This document shows, one piece after another, positions 12,386 to 23,154 of a stretch of 64,000 nt of DNA. The notes under the pieces were generated by a model. The model worked only from the letters and a program-made list of their open reading frames with translations. It had not been told where the DNA came from and made no database searches. The DNA is taken from NCBI GenBank assembly GCA_029532625.1, contig JARFXM010000009.1, forward strand, positions 3,224,001 to 3,288,000, given 5' to 3'. The position numbers were made by a program, and so were the translations under genes. This DNA comes from Lomentospora prolificans. Taxonomy: Eukaryota; Ascomycota; Sordariomycetes; Microascales; Microascaceae. Within the stretch, counting starts at the first letter, position 1, and each line of letters begins with the position of its first letter.

Positions 12386-14062
12386 GCTCGTGGCTCGCTA
12401 ATACCCGCGTTATCGTTTTCTGTTTCTCGATAAAGGGAGTACCTGGTGTACGAATAGGGGTTCTTGCTTCTAGATTATATTGCAGAACGTTAATACTTTG
12501 GTGAACACCACCTTCGGGGAGACGAGGACGGCGAAAGGAGGAAAGAAGCTTTTATGAATCCACATGACGGAACCAGTCAATGGTACCAGTTGTAGATTAA
12601 ACGCGAAAACTTCGCTTGGTAGAATAGAACGTTCCGAAATCTGTTCTACTCTACAATTGCAGGCCAGCAACACGAGTTCTCTGTGAGGTGTCACGGCAAC
12701 TAGCTGCAAGATAGGACGTGAACCTGGGCGAAGATAAATCAACAGTAGGAGGCCCATGGCACTGGATAGTAGGGAACTACAAGGAAAAGTGAAGCTACAG
12801 ACTTATGGGGGAGAACGCCGGAGCAAGATGTATCTCTCTCCACACTGAGGATCTGTTCTTTGTAAGGCAAAGACTATCCAGGGTCGGATCAGTGGAGACG
12901 TTAAGGGGAGGCTAACTCCTGCTGGGTGCTGATATGCGGAAGGATCTGGTGAAGACTGGAAAATGTGGGTGAGTCTGCGTAAACTACTAAGCGAGGGGAT
13001 ACCGACCACATTGAATCCTTACGAATATGGGTCAAGCACTATTTCCTACTAGAAGCGTGCCTCCCATCAAGACGCCAATGCAACTTTGGACAATAGAACC
13101 GCAATATCATGCATGAAGGATCCAATGCGTCGGTGATGCACAACGAGTTCATATAAGTATATTCCAAAGGAAAAGGAGCAAACCGCCAATACCACTGCTG
13201 ACAGTGACAACTAACACCGAGAACCAAAGTCTGGGGTCCCTCAACGGGTGGAATTAGCCACATGGTCCCTCCCAAACAAGCCAGGGACTAGCCGGAAAAC
13301 GATTAGCCTCGTCCAGCCAGAGTGGGCGCATCGGAACGGTTCCCCACGGCTTGCCCAGAGACGTCAAGGACAAGACGGCACGTTAATAGGACCAGGATGG
13401 CCATTTCCCGCCAGCAGACCCCGGGTTCAGTGCAAAATAGGAACAAACCTGAGCCGGGGTCGAGGCGGGGTACACTCCGGGGACACACGGGGACACATGG
13501 GGATGACCGGCTGGAACGGCCGAAAAAGTGGAGCACAGCGGATGCGCTCGCCCGCCCACATCCGCCATCTCCGCCGCAATCCCGTTCGCGTCGTTCCAGC
13601 TCATCTAAGGCTTGGCGAACAAGGAAAACAGTCAAATTTTAGTAGATGGAATATCCTATTTATCTGGCCCGCTTCCTATATCCGGGTTTATTTTACCCTA
13701 CCAATGGTTTGGTTGAATCGCGCGAGCTTCAACCGTGAAGCTTTCGGCCATGCTTCTCCGTTGCATCTCCAAATCCTCACATTAAATCGATCATCCTTTA
13801 CCCCAACGGCTTCCCCACATTCTAGAAGATCCAAGAGCTACAGATAGTAACACCTTACCCGCAGAGAAAGGGGGAAAATAAAAGGTAGATAGCTCGGTCC
13901 TCCGTTTAAATAGATTCCCCTGGTTGAGGTGTCTAAGCTCTCATCCGCTCTCTATTTTTCTTCCCTGTTCGGCTCATTCTTCGCCTGCATTCTCAGAGCT
14001 ACTCTCTGATCTGAACGGTTTATTTCCCCTTCTACTCGATACAATAACCTCTCGGAGTAATA
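12386..14062. other. Gene-free stretch before the arylsulfatase relic
   Basis: No family motif or exon chain was found on either strand. A 199-codon open frame at 13248-13847 has no coding character. A TATA-like TTTAAATAG at 13905-13913 about 150 bases before the relic start, and pyrimidine-rich sequence after it, look like the old promoter of the sulfatase gene. Confidence 0.5.
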
Positions 14063-14516
14063 ATGGCTGCCAAACGGCCAAACTTCCTAGTCATCATCGC
14101 CGATGACCTAGGATACAGCGACCTTGGGCCATTCGGCTCCGAGATCCCCACGCCAGCCCTCGATCGGCTGGCAAAGGAGGGTGTCAGACTAACAAATTTC
14201 CACACGGCATCCGCCTGCTCCCCGACGCGCTCCACGCTGTTTTCTGGCACTGATTACCACGTTGCGGGCGTTGGTCAGATGCAGGATTACATGGCGTCAA
14301 GGGACACATACAAGGGCCGCCCCAGTTACGAGGGATACCTGAAGTTCAGCGTAGCCGCGCTGTCCGAGAATACGCAGGGCGCCGGGAGAACTGCATGACC
14401 TGGCGGAGACAGAGACAAAGGTCCTAGAGGAGCTCGTGCAACATTGGGAAACATACTCTGCGGAGACCGGGATGTTTGACCCGGGCGAGGAGTTCCCAAA
14501 GGTCAAGTACTGTTAA
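14063..14516 (+). pseudogene. Arylsulfatase relic, middle deleted
   Basis: The first part (14063 to about 14385) is a clean sulfatase N-terminus: RPNFLVIIADDLGYSDLGPF with the metal-binding Asp pair (residues 14-15), then the CSPTRSTLFSG signature, in which Cys52 would become formylglycine, with Pro54 and Arg56. After AALSE and a short run the frame switches. From about 14382 a different frame gives the family's C-terminal end, GELHDLAETETKVLEELV to VKYC and a stop at 14514-14516. A complete fungal arylsulfatase is about 550-600 aa, so roughly 450 residues of the middle are missing. The junction lies near 14375-14390. Translation from the ATG would give only 111 aa ending at 14398. Clearly non-functional as a sulfatase. 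Confidence 0.85.
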
Positions 14517-14559
14517 ACTCTAACTGTACATGCATGGCTACTCGTAAACCGATAGACTA

Positions 14560-15400
14560 GACGCAGCACGTCGCTATGATAGATTAGCCATAATTATAGG
14601 TGAATACGATATCATCACTTCCAAAACCCCACCTCACATTGGGCGTCTCCGTCTCCAACACGCTCACAAACGCTGTGAAATAGCTTTTCCAGCACACATC
14701 TCACCCTCCACGTCCGCCGCACCCGCGCTCCACCGCGCAAACGCCATCATTGACAGATTGACAAGCTCCGCTTAGTTCTCGGGCGGCCGCGCCTCGCCGT
14801 CTTTGACCACCACCGCTAGTATCCGCACCGCAGACAGAAACGAGTGCCGCACCACGTACCAGGTTCCCCCATGCCGGTGATGGTGGATGCTGCGGTGGAT
14901 AGTGTTAGCGCAGTGTTCAATTTCCTGCTGGACAATACTGATGATTTGCGGGCTCGGGGTTTGGTCCGCGGGGTGGTGAAGGTAGTAGTATAGAAGAGTC
15001 ATTCTCTCCAGTCTTTGAAGCGGCCTTGTATGTAGAAAGCAAGTTCATTGTCGGGGTTCTTGACTCAGTCAAATTTTATGGATGAGGAGAGATGGGAATA
15101 CCTGCGCGAAAATGGCCAGCTCGGGTTACCAAGGTTTCGCTAAAGATGAGTGGAAACATGTTCGCCTCTAAGTGTATGAGCGTCCGTACCAGAGTGATAT
15201 CTGCTTTTCCGATTCGTAGAACTGCCGAACCAGGAGATTGACATGCTTGATCCAATAAGCTTCGCCCCGGCCATAGAACAACGACCACGTATCGTCTATA
15301 GTTCTTCGCAGCGATGTCTCGGCGAGATAGAAGAACCAACTTCGTTCTTCTTCCGCGCGGTGTAGAATATCCACGCGTCTTAGCGGATCAGTCCCATTCT
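14560..15400 (-). pseudogene. Fungal transcription-factor C-terminal relic
   Basis: Read on the minus strand, pieces of one protein appear in order but in changing frames. They are ERSWFFYLAETSLRRTIDD and WIKHVNLLVRQFYESEKQISLWY (about 15370-15170), NELAFYIQGRFKDWRE (about 15055-15005), LLYYYLHHPADQTPSPQ with IHHHRHGGTWYVVRHSFLSA (14999-14772), then a stop (TAA) at 14772-14774 followed by AELVNLSMMAFARWSAGAA and, after another shift, CWKSYFTAFVSVLETETP (to about 14635). This pattern matches the C-terminal fungal-specific transcription factor domain of Zn2Cys6 regulators. The DNA-binding N-terminus was not found. At least three frame lesions and one stop make it a pseudogene. Family assignment rests on remembered similarity. 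Confidence 0.65.
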
Positions 15401-15529
15401 CCTCTTAACGGGCTAACGTTAGGGCCACTGGCGGCGATGGAAAGGCGTCGGGGTAGACAGGGTCAACAGGAATACTCCTCTTGAGCCCTAGCTCGGGGGC
15501 GAGTTCACTAGGCGAAAGTTTTTGTTCAC

Positions 15530-16900
15530 GGTTTGTTCTATTCGCAAGGGAAGACCTGCGGGAACCACATCCATAACGTGGCCGTACAACAAGCTAAATA
15601 ATGGAGCCTCGCCAACACAGCTCGTCGCTCAATGGCCTTCTCGGGGGTGGGTGGTCTCCGACTGGGTCGACTGGGTCGACCAGAACTCGGGAGTTACCAA
15701 TGCTGAGGGAGGCCCGGACGCTGCGATGCTCACTTCGAGATACTGAGGCCAGAACGGTGAGATCCTTGCCGACGGTGCCATGAACGGGGTGAATATCTCA
15801 GTGTATATTGATATCCTCTACAAAAAGAATCTTCCCGACGTCAAACTTGGGGGAACTAGGATCATTGGAGCGGTTAGCTTTCGCGCAGCCAAGTCTATCT
15901 CGCCTTCCTCTCGGTTGGTCCTAACAAGTATCTGCGATTTCTTACGTGGAAGTGGTGCTCTTCCCCCGGCATATCTTTCCTCTCTCTTTGAAGCGACTGC
16001 ACAGCAGGCCCACGAAGACGACGCCTCGCTATTCTAAGACTTCAGTTCCGTGAAGGGCATTGATAGGCCGTACCTTCGAAGTAAGTCGCATTGCTCTTCA
16101 ATGGACTTCTCGCTTCGGTCGGTCAAACTAACTAAAGCGGGACAGATGACTACTCTGACCCTCCCATCACCATCGTCACAATCCACAACGTAGGAATCCG
16201 CCTCATCGACCAGTAGATCGACTACCCTAACGCCAGAGTCGTCATCTCCAGGCACCTCCAGCCAAGACAGCGGACGGGGTCTTGTCCAGGTTCACTACGG
16301 GAAGGTGCACCCCTCCAGCAAGCATCCTTATCCGACAGCCAAGAATGGTTCCGACTAATCAGGCCCTGAACCACGACCCAGGCGAAGGGGAGTACGAATG
16401 GTATCCGCAGAGGAACTTGCCGAAGGCATTTCGTTGACGGCCACCACTTGGAAAAGAAGGAGATCGAGCCCCGGTTCGAAGTTGGCTTTGGTTTATCGTA
16501 GACTATAATACCGTGACATAGCTGTTGAACTAGTTCATGACAACTATTCGGTAGCGCCCAGATTCTCGCCGAAAATACCCGTTAGATAGGGCGGGGACCC
16601 GTCCACATCGAAGCCTCCCATTAAGGCTATGGTTGCGGTATTCAATTCAGGTCAGGTCGAGACCTCCGAGGCAGCTCAGCTCTACGTACGCAATACAGGG
16701 ACCGACTCCACCGCCACGCAGCTTCGTAGATTTGAAAAGACCACGACACCTATCGGCGGGAGCGTTATAATGGAACGTATTTTAACAAGGAAGCACACAT
16801 CCGTTTAGAATGTCAAGTCCTTGAGAGTCGAGTCGAGTTGAGAGTCGAGGAGTGGCAAGTACATTACGTCGGAGGTAACGGCGAGAGCCTTCCCTTTATG
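15530..16900 (+). pseudogene. GH3 beta-glucosidase relic (C-terminal half)
   Basis: Fragments of a glycoside hydrolase family 3 beta-glucosidase occur in order on the plus strand. PYNKLNN (15582) is followed by WVVSDW (15648-15665), whose Asp is the family's nucleophile. Next come TIVTIHNVGIRLIDQ, then a TAG where the family has Trp, and IDYPNARVVI (about 16170-16240). IEPRFEVGFGLS and a TAG where a Tyr is expected lie near 16463-16501. A fibronectin-III-like end, FNSGQVETSEAAQLYV (about 16640-16690), LRRFEKTTTP and LTRKHTSV, then a TAG again in place of Trp (16807-16809). The first half of the TIM barrel was not found. Multiple stops and frame changes show a decayed gene. Confidence 0.75.
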
Positions 16901-19900
16901 GTACTTCTAAGCCGACTCGGAGCTACCTGACTTTTTAGTTGAAAAACTCAAACTGGTAGTAGGCGCTCGCGGGAAATATCTCGAGTGGCAATCTGCGCGA
17001 AGAGCAGCCTAGAAGTCTGTTTCGTTCTAGGCGTTAAGCCAGAAACGAGTGGCACTTGAGTTCACCACGGACCGTTTAGGAAGCTGGAATCGAAGCTAGC
17101 CAGCGAGCAAACTTTGAAAATTGATGCCAACCACTTTTAGACCTTTAGATCGGCCCCAATGTACCCGTGAGGGTTTTTTTTTTTTTTTTTTTTCTTCGTT
17201 TACTCGGTTGTACCGCTCAACGCCGGTGAGGCGAAAGGCACGGTGAATTTGGGGTTACAGAGAGAGAGAGACCTGCGACACTGGGAGTGTTGCCCCGTGC
17301 CGTAAAATCAACAGTGCTGCGCTGTCGAGACAGCGAGCAGGTGCCGACTGTCACCCATGCTGGCTCACCTTGTCCGGACACTGCACGGCACGGCACGGAT
17401 AAACAGGGCGCAAGGGGCCTTGGGCGACAGGCGAGCTGAAGCATTTATGGTCGCGACGATTTAACGGGCATCGGCTCAAAAGCTAGGATCTGATACGGCC
17501 GTCGTACACAGGCACGCCTTGGACGTCGATACCGTCGGACAAAACTCCGTTGGATCGCTCGTATTCCACAGGCGAGCTGCACCTACCCTCAAAAAAGACG
17601 GAGGCCGCACAAGCAGATACAGCGGTGATGCGCTTCGTGTCGTCATGTGGTGCATTCAGCAGACTTCTGGTTACCTAAGCCTGTGTTCATGGATTTAACC
17701 CCTCCGGACAAGAATAAACATAGCATCTTTACATGCTGTCGACGAAGAGCCGAATAAACCAGGAAATAAAATATATATTATTAGGTGGTGTGGAAAACAG
17801 TGCAGTTGATTGACGGTTCAATGTCACCCGCTTCCTTGGATGGCCAGCCAGTCACCAGGCCCGCTGCATCACCTGCTGCAAGGTTTCAACACCAGGTCAG
17901 CCAGGTGGCTGGCAATGGAGCACTGGGAATAAGAAACGAGCTCGTCGCCGGGGCCCAGGGCTGGCCCGAGAGTGTGGTTGGCGATGGAAGGGATGTACAA
18001 AAGGGCCGCCGGTCTTTACCCCAACGAGCATGTGAGATCCATGGATGATGGATCAGTTATCTGGGACCGACCAATGTGACCCCGACTGTGTATCAGTTGA
18101 GGTCTGCTTGGGCTGCAGGCACTATTGTCAATTCCTCTCGATGTGGCGACTAGGCCGGACGCCTTTATCACCAGCGCGAAGTGGTTGAGAGCCAGCCGAT
18201 GGAAGCCCCGGGGAGGGTATACTGGTTGGGCCATAATAACTAATATTAACTGGCATTTCGATCCATTGTTAGCCCTGGCAACAGGGGGAGATTGAACTGG
18301 TCCTTCAAGCCACCCATCGCCGGGCTTGCCAGGAACCACACGTGCTTGGAGGTGAGAAATTAGCGACTCCCTGACACGGGCGCATTCTCAACTGGCCTGT
18401 GCAGAGAGAACTGATGCAAGGCACAAGCACCAGAAAGCCGCGACGAAGACCAGTGCATGCCAATGGATGGATCGACTTGTGTCGGTCCGGGGCCCCCCGA
18501 GGCAACAAACAACAACAAAGAGGGTGAGAGAGTTGTTGATCGGACAGATAATACCCAATCGTCCTGTATCAGTACTTATTCCCTTCGTCAACAAAGGTAA
18601 AACTAGACACGGCAAGATAATGAGCAGTCTCTGGTCGCGGTTTCAAACCAGCTGCCGTTGGGCTGTTTGGTCTAGACAATAATAATAATCATTAAATGCA
18701 TTGATCCTGCTCCCGTGCCCTCCGCCATGCCATCAAATATTAGGTATCAATATACAGTAATAGTGAACCTCCAGCATATCCGCGCTTACAGACCTAAAAG
18801 GCTGACTTGGACTTCGCTTCTGTCTCGCATCCGAGCCGCCTGCCGCATTTTGATCCATGTCAATATAGCCACTATGATAGTTTGTATATCTGCTCATGCC
18901 AGATCCTTCGAGCTTGGGAGAGTGTTTTACCCTCTTTCCTTCTCTGTCCGCATCGAACCTGCGCGGCGGACTTTCGAAGGGAGATCTCACCAGTAAACCT
19001 CCCAGGCAGTTAGGCAATTAATGATTGGCTATTGCCCTCGGCCCTTGATGTAAGGGTTGAGGAACGAAAAAGAAATCCCTGTGCTGGATGACGGCGAAAC
19101 TCCTAATAACAAACCATCCACCAGTAGCCCAGAGGCTGTCGCCAGGAAATACGCACCAATCATGCATGCATGTTCAGGGTTCGGTACCTGGCTAGGTCCT
19201 TACTGCTGGAGAGGCAGGAGTGCGCGATTCGATCGAAGCAGGTTGGCGTACCAGTACTTCTCGTGTGCTTCTCTGTGCCACTAATGCTGACGCCAGGCCT
19301 TGTTGTCGGTCTGGACCCAAGATTTTGCTACCCTTCCTTCAATGTTGCCTCCTCTTCTTGCCTCCTGCCTCCTGAGGCCCGCTCCACCACCCCAACTGAG
19401 GCGCACTGGGCCGCCTCTCCTTCCCGTCATAGCACGAGGAGGCACTACTGTCGAGATATGCACTTTAGTGACCCTGCATCGATTGTCAGGCTGCACGCTA
19501 GAGTGGGCTCAATGTACGCTGTAAGCCAGCTGTATGCACTAATGTACTCCAGCTCATGTACCGCTACCTTCCTCAGGTGGTCACCTTACCCTGACTGCCT
19601 GAGTTTCCTGAGCCTCTCCCCTAACATGACCCACTGTAGAGGGACCTGTTACACCCCAAGGCCTAGCTGTTCCGTGTGGTTGTTCATCACGTCGCCCAGC
19701 CGCCCCCGCGACCCTTGCTGCTTGCATTTTAGTTCAAGGACGATTACTAGCCAACCAAGTACCAGTACCAGCGCTTCTCAGGTACATCCCCCCAGGCTGC
19801 ATCCTTTCACCAATACTTCCCGAAGTGCAAAAGCACAAACGATACAAGATACTTTGACACACCCTCCTCTGTCTCCCTGGATTAAAGATCCCAACAACCC

Positions 19901-20634
19901 CCTCGCCTCACTTCACCTTCGCCGTCATCAGCCATCTTGTTGCTGCTCGCTGCTAATACCCACACTTTTCAGCCCCTTTGCGCCGACCTCAGAGGAACAG
20001 AAATCTCACCACCCGTCTCGTGTCCTTCTCTTTTATTTTCCCCCCCTTTTCGTCCGGGGTTTAATATCTGCCTTCCTCCTCTGACACCCTGGATCATAGC
20101 CTTATTCCCTGCCCCTCGCACGATCTAATGCGACGCGACGACGGCTTTCCCGACGCTTACATTACGAGAGGCCGCTGAAACCACCAGATCGTCGATCGAT
20201 AATAAGCCAAATCCTTTTGCCTTCGCAGTTCCTCCTTTTCGTCTAACGATCTCGATTGTCCGTTTGACGAATAAATTGCCGAATAAAAAGCAAACAAAAA
20301 GAAATAGTCACTAAACATTCAGCCAAAAGCAGATCCACATCGGTTTCGGAACGTTCTAGTCCCTTGTGCCATCATCCACTCTCCGCGACTCAGACAGCGA
20401 CGAAGTTGGTTCACCTCCATTACCCTACTCACCAATCAGCTTTTCTTCGCTCAGTCAATTCGTTGGACATTTCGGTCGCGCCAACAGCTGATCCACCACT
20501 ATATACCACATCTTGTATTGACGCCGCTGGCTCAAAGCGCCCTCGCTCGACCCTTCCACCTTCAGCGCACCTATGACCTCCTCAACCCTGTAGCACATCG
20601 GCCTATACGACCGACTCCGGACACACCAACCGAT
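16901..20634. other. Gene-free stretch and long leader region
   Basis: No gene recognised. It holds a T20 run at 17174-17193, GGCCAGCCAGT motifs near 17842-17914, and from about 19300 onward increasingly pyrimidine-rich sequence that probably includes promoter and leader of the gene at 20635. A 304-codon open frame at 19170-20084 looks like an accidental product of that composition. Confidence 0.5.
17174..17193. repeat. Poly-T tract
   Basis: Twenty T in a row, directly after the GH3 relic. It could be the trace of an old retrotransposed 3' end, but no flanking element is recognisable. Confidence 0.8.
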
Positions 20635-21645
20635 ATGGAGCCCGTTCCCGAGACTGAGCGAATGGAAGAGTTCCGTCAATCTCCTCTCCCGACACTGCGC
20701 CTTCAAAATCCCAACGTATCCCTCTCTTCCGACAATGACGGCTTTGTGAGGCTCCAGGCTCTGCGTCGATCAACCGACCCGACCCCCTCATCCCCCAAAT
20801 CACCCTCGTGGTATTCGTCTTCAAACACTCTTCCTTACCGGCCGCGAACTACCTCGCCTCTCTCCGGCGTAAGCTCCCACACGAGGTCTCGCTCGGCAGC
20901 ATCTCCTCTGGCGCTTCCTCTATCACGGACGCAATCATTACCTGGGGTTAATGGTGCCGGTCACTTCCTCTACTCGCCACAGCTCCAACCGGCCAGTCCG
21001 TCTCGATCCTCGAGCTCCCCGAGTCGAATCCGCATTCCTCGAAAGATTGCAGATGAAGCCTTTCCGCCAACTTCACCCATCCGGATGACGGTTCTCGAGC
21101 CAGCCGAACGAAAGACAACCGAGAGAATCAGCTCTCCGGCAGGCCTAGCCACGCCTCCGGCTCAGATAACCGTATCTCGCCATCGACGGCCCGCATCGCC
21201 GTTTAGGCACTTCACTACCGGCGCTGTACCAACCACGTCCGGCTCATATCCAGGCTCCGGCCAGGCTCCTTTTTATCGGTCTCCCGATTCTTTCCCAGGG
21301 GCCGGCTACAGCTCAATGTCCTCGTTTGCACCCTCATCAGTACCCTCGACCCCCACGTCAACCCGGTCTAGGAGCCCGAGCATCTCGAGTCTCGAAACAA
21401 TTCCGGATTCTCCCGACGCTGAGGAAGCCGCTCTGGAGGCTGAGAGGCTAGCACGACTGAAGGCGGACGCCGAGGCTGCCGAGAGCTCTGATTCATCGAC
21501 AGACTCAAAATCTAGATCTAGTCTTGAGGTCCCTCCGCGCGGCCGCACCCTAGGTTTTGGGTCGAGGGATAAGCGCAAGAGATGGAGTGTCTGTGGTGCA
21601 GAACGACGCGGAGACCTTGATCTTGAGACTATATGGGAAGATTAA
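20635..21645 (+). CDS. Conserved Ser/Pro-rich protein ('basic proline-rich' family)
   Basis: A 336-aa single-exon protein of unknown function, conserved in Pezizomycotina and usually annotated 'basic proline-rich protein'. The open frame extends upstream to 20518 but the first ATG is at 20635 (MEPVPETERMEEFRQSPLPT), and the protein fits from there. The sequence is mostly disordered and rich in Ser, Pro, Thr and Arg. It contains repeated SP/TP motifs that could be phosphorylated (SPSRIRIPRKIADEAFPPTS, DSPDAEE). A short acidic/alanine helix follows at about residues 262-286 (EEAALEAERLARLKADAEAAE). The C-terminus is conserved-looking: RGRTLGFGSRDKRKRWSVCGAERRGDL to TIWED. No membrane segment or enzyme motif. 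The very long leader upstream suggests translational regulation (inference). Confidence 0.82.
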   Translation: MEPVPETERMEEFRQSPLPTLRLQNPNVSLSSDNDGFVRLQALRRSTDPTPSSPKSPSWYSSSNTLPYRPRTTSPLSGVSSHTRSRSAASPLALPLSRTQSLPGVNGAGHFLYSPQLQPASPSRSSSSPSRIRIPRKIADEAFPPTSPIRMTVLEPAERKTTERISSPAGLATPPAQITVSRHRRPASPFRHFTTGAVPTTSGSYPGSGQAPFYRSPDSFPGAGYSSMSSFAPSSVPSTPTSTRSRSPSISSLETIPDSPDAEEAALEAERLARLKADAEAAESSDSSTDSKSRSSLEVPPRGRTLGFGSRDKRKRWSVCGAERRGDLDLETIWED

Positions 21646-23154
21646 ACACAGCCAGTTGTGCACAACACCCAAGTCTTGGCTAACCCAGCTGTGTTCCAAA
21701 CGGCGATGAGTCGAGCTATTACATTTCTATGAGATTCTCATCTTTTTTCGACAACACCTCATCACACCGGTATCCAGCCGCGTCGCAATTTACAAACAAG
21801 CGGCACCGTGGTCAGCGATGCATCTTCCGTACTTGTTACTTTTCCTTTATTCCCCCCACTTCAACCATCACTTTTTCCAAGCCATCATTGGCGTCTAACC
21901 CAACTTCATCGCATCAAAGGTGTTCAGGTCGCTGGTTTCAATCTCTCTCTCTCTCTCTCTTCGGTCGTGCTTCCAGGTTGATATTTTGATACCCTCGCAA
22001 GAGGCATTTTCTCTCGGTTTCCACTACCCCCGTGATTCGAGAAAAGTCCTCTTGCTGAACGTTTTATGGGTGGTTCCTACTTTTGTTCTTATCACTCTCT
22101 CAATCGCATTACCAGCATTTTCAAGGGTTCGGTTTTTTATGTTATATTTGCATGCGAGTTGACTTGGCAGACTCGCAAAGGAAATGGTCAATGGGTATTT
22201 ACAGAGCGTCAAGGGGAAATAGGCCCCGTGGCTTTCTTCGCTTTCATTCGTTATCAAAGGGCCCTCGCCGTCTTCGATGGGATGGTAAAATTAAGTCCTC
22301 TATCGAGGGAAGCAAAGCATTATCTTTTCGTGTCTGAGCTTGACCGTGATATCGTGCGACGTGTTTCCTCGTTATTGTTGCCGAGAGCTAGCGTGGCTTG
22401 TTTGTCAAGGCACCGGACCGCTTCTTTGTATTCTAGGATCGTATTCGAATCTGAGCACCCCGAGGCCGTATAACCAAGCTATCTAGACAAGCCGGTAATG
22501 AGATGAGGATCAAGGAACTGCCTAATCAGCCATTTCGGTCACAGACATGCGTATCATTTTGACAATGATTAAAATCTGGTGTATTCATTATTCAGGGGGC
22601 ATTCCGTCATGAGTAAAACAAACAGAAAACAAACAAGAGCCCTGTTAAGGCAAGATGGTCACTGGGAAAGGCTAACTGTGGATCTTCCTCTCGACAGGCT
22701 CCAAGACCCCATCGCAAACCCAAGATGGTACTTTAGCTCGAAACTGAAACAGAGAAACCCGATAATAGAAATTCCCGAATGTATTCTTTGCCCAGTGATC
22801 CTCCAAGACAAATTCCTCCCATCTTGAACAAAAAGAAAAGACATAATCAGCAGTATAAGGCTAACATTAGGCTCTTCCGGATGCTGAATGTATATAAAGA
22901 GATAATATATAATACCAAACACGCTTTTCGATCCAACTCTGACTGCACTTCCCCGCTTATTTTCTGTTCCCGGAAATTTTATTATAGAGGAATTATTGGT
23001 TCCAAAGAGTAGGTAGGTAGGTTGGTAGGGTAAAATGTTGTTGAACAGCCGGGGGGGAGGCGGGGGGGGAAAGACGTAAAACGCAAAAAATAGGTTGCGG
23101 TTATGATGGTAGAGGTATGGGTTGTGTTGCAGTTTGGAGAGAAACGTGGACGGC
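21646..23154. other. Convergent intergenic with CT microsatellite
   Basis: No gene seen. A CT run lies at 21942-21961. The 135-codon frame at 22066-22473 has no coding character. The AT-richer part near 22780-23000 is compatible with 3' untranslated regions of the two converging genes. Confidence 0.5.
21942..21961. repeat. CT microsatellite
   Basis: Ten consecutive TC units, in the probable 3' untranslated region of the Ser/Pro-rich protein gene. Confidence 0.85.

Noticed and set aside
13248..13847. 199-codon open frame
   Set aside because: Low-quality amino-acid composition and no motif; competing frames on both strands in the same place.
19170..20084. 304-codon open frame on the plus strand
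   Set aside because: Its composition simply mirrors a Pro/Ser/Leu reading of pyrimidine-rich leader DNA; no motif, and it lies where promoter and leader of the downstream gene are expected.
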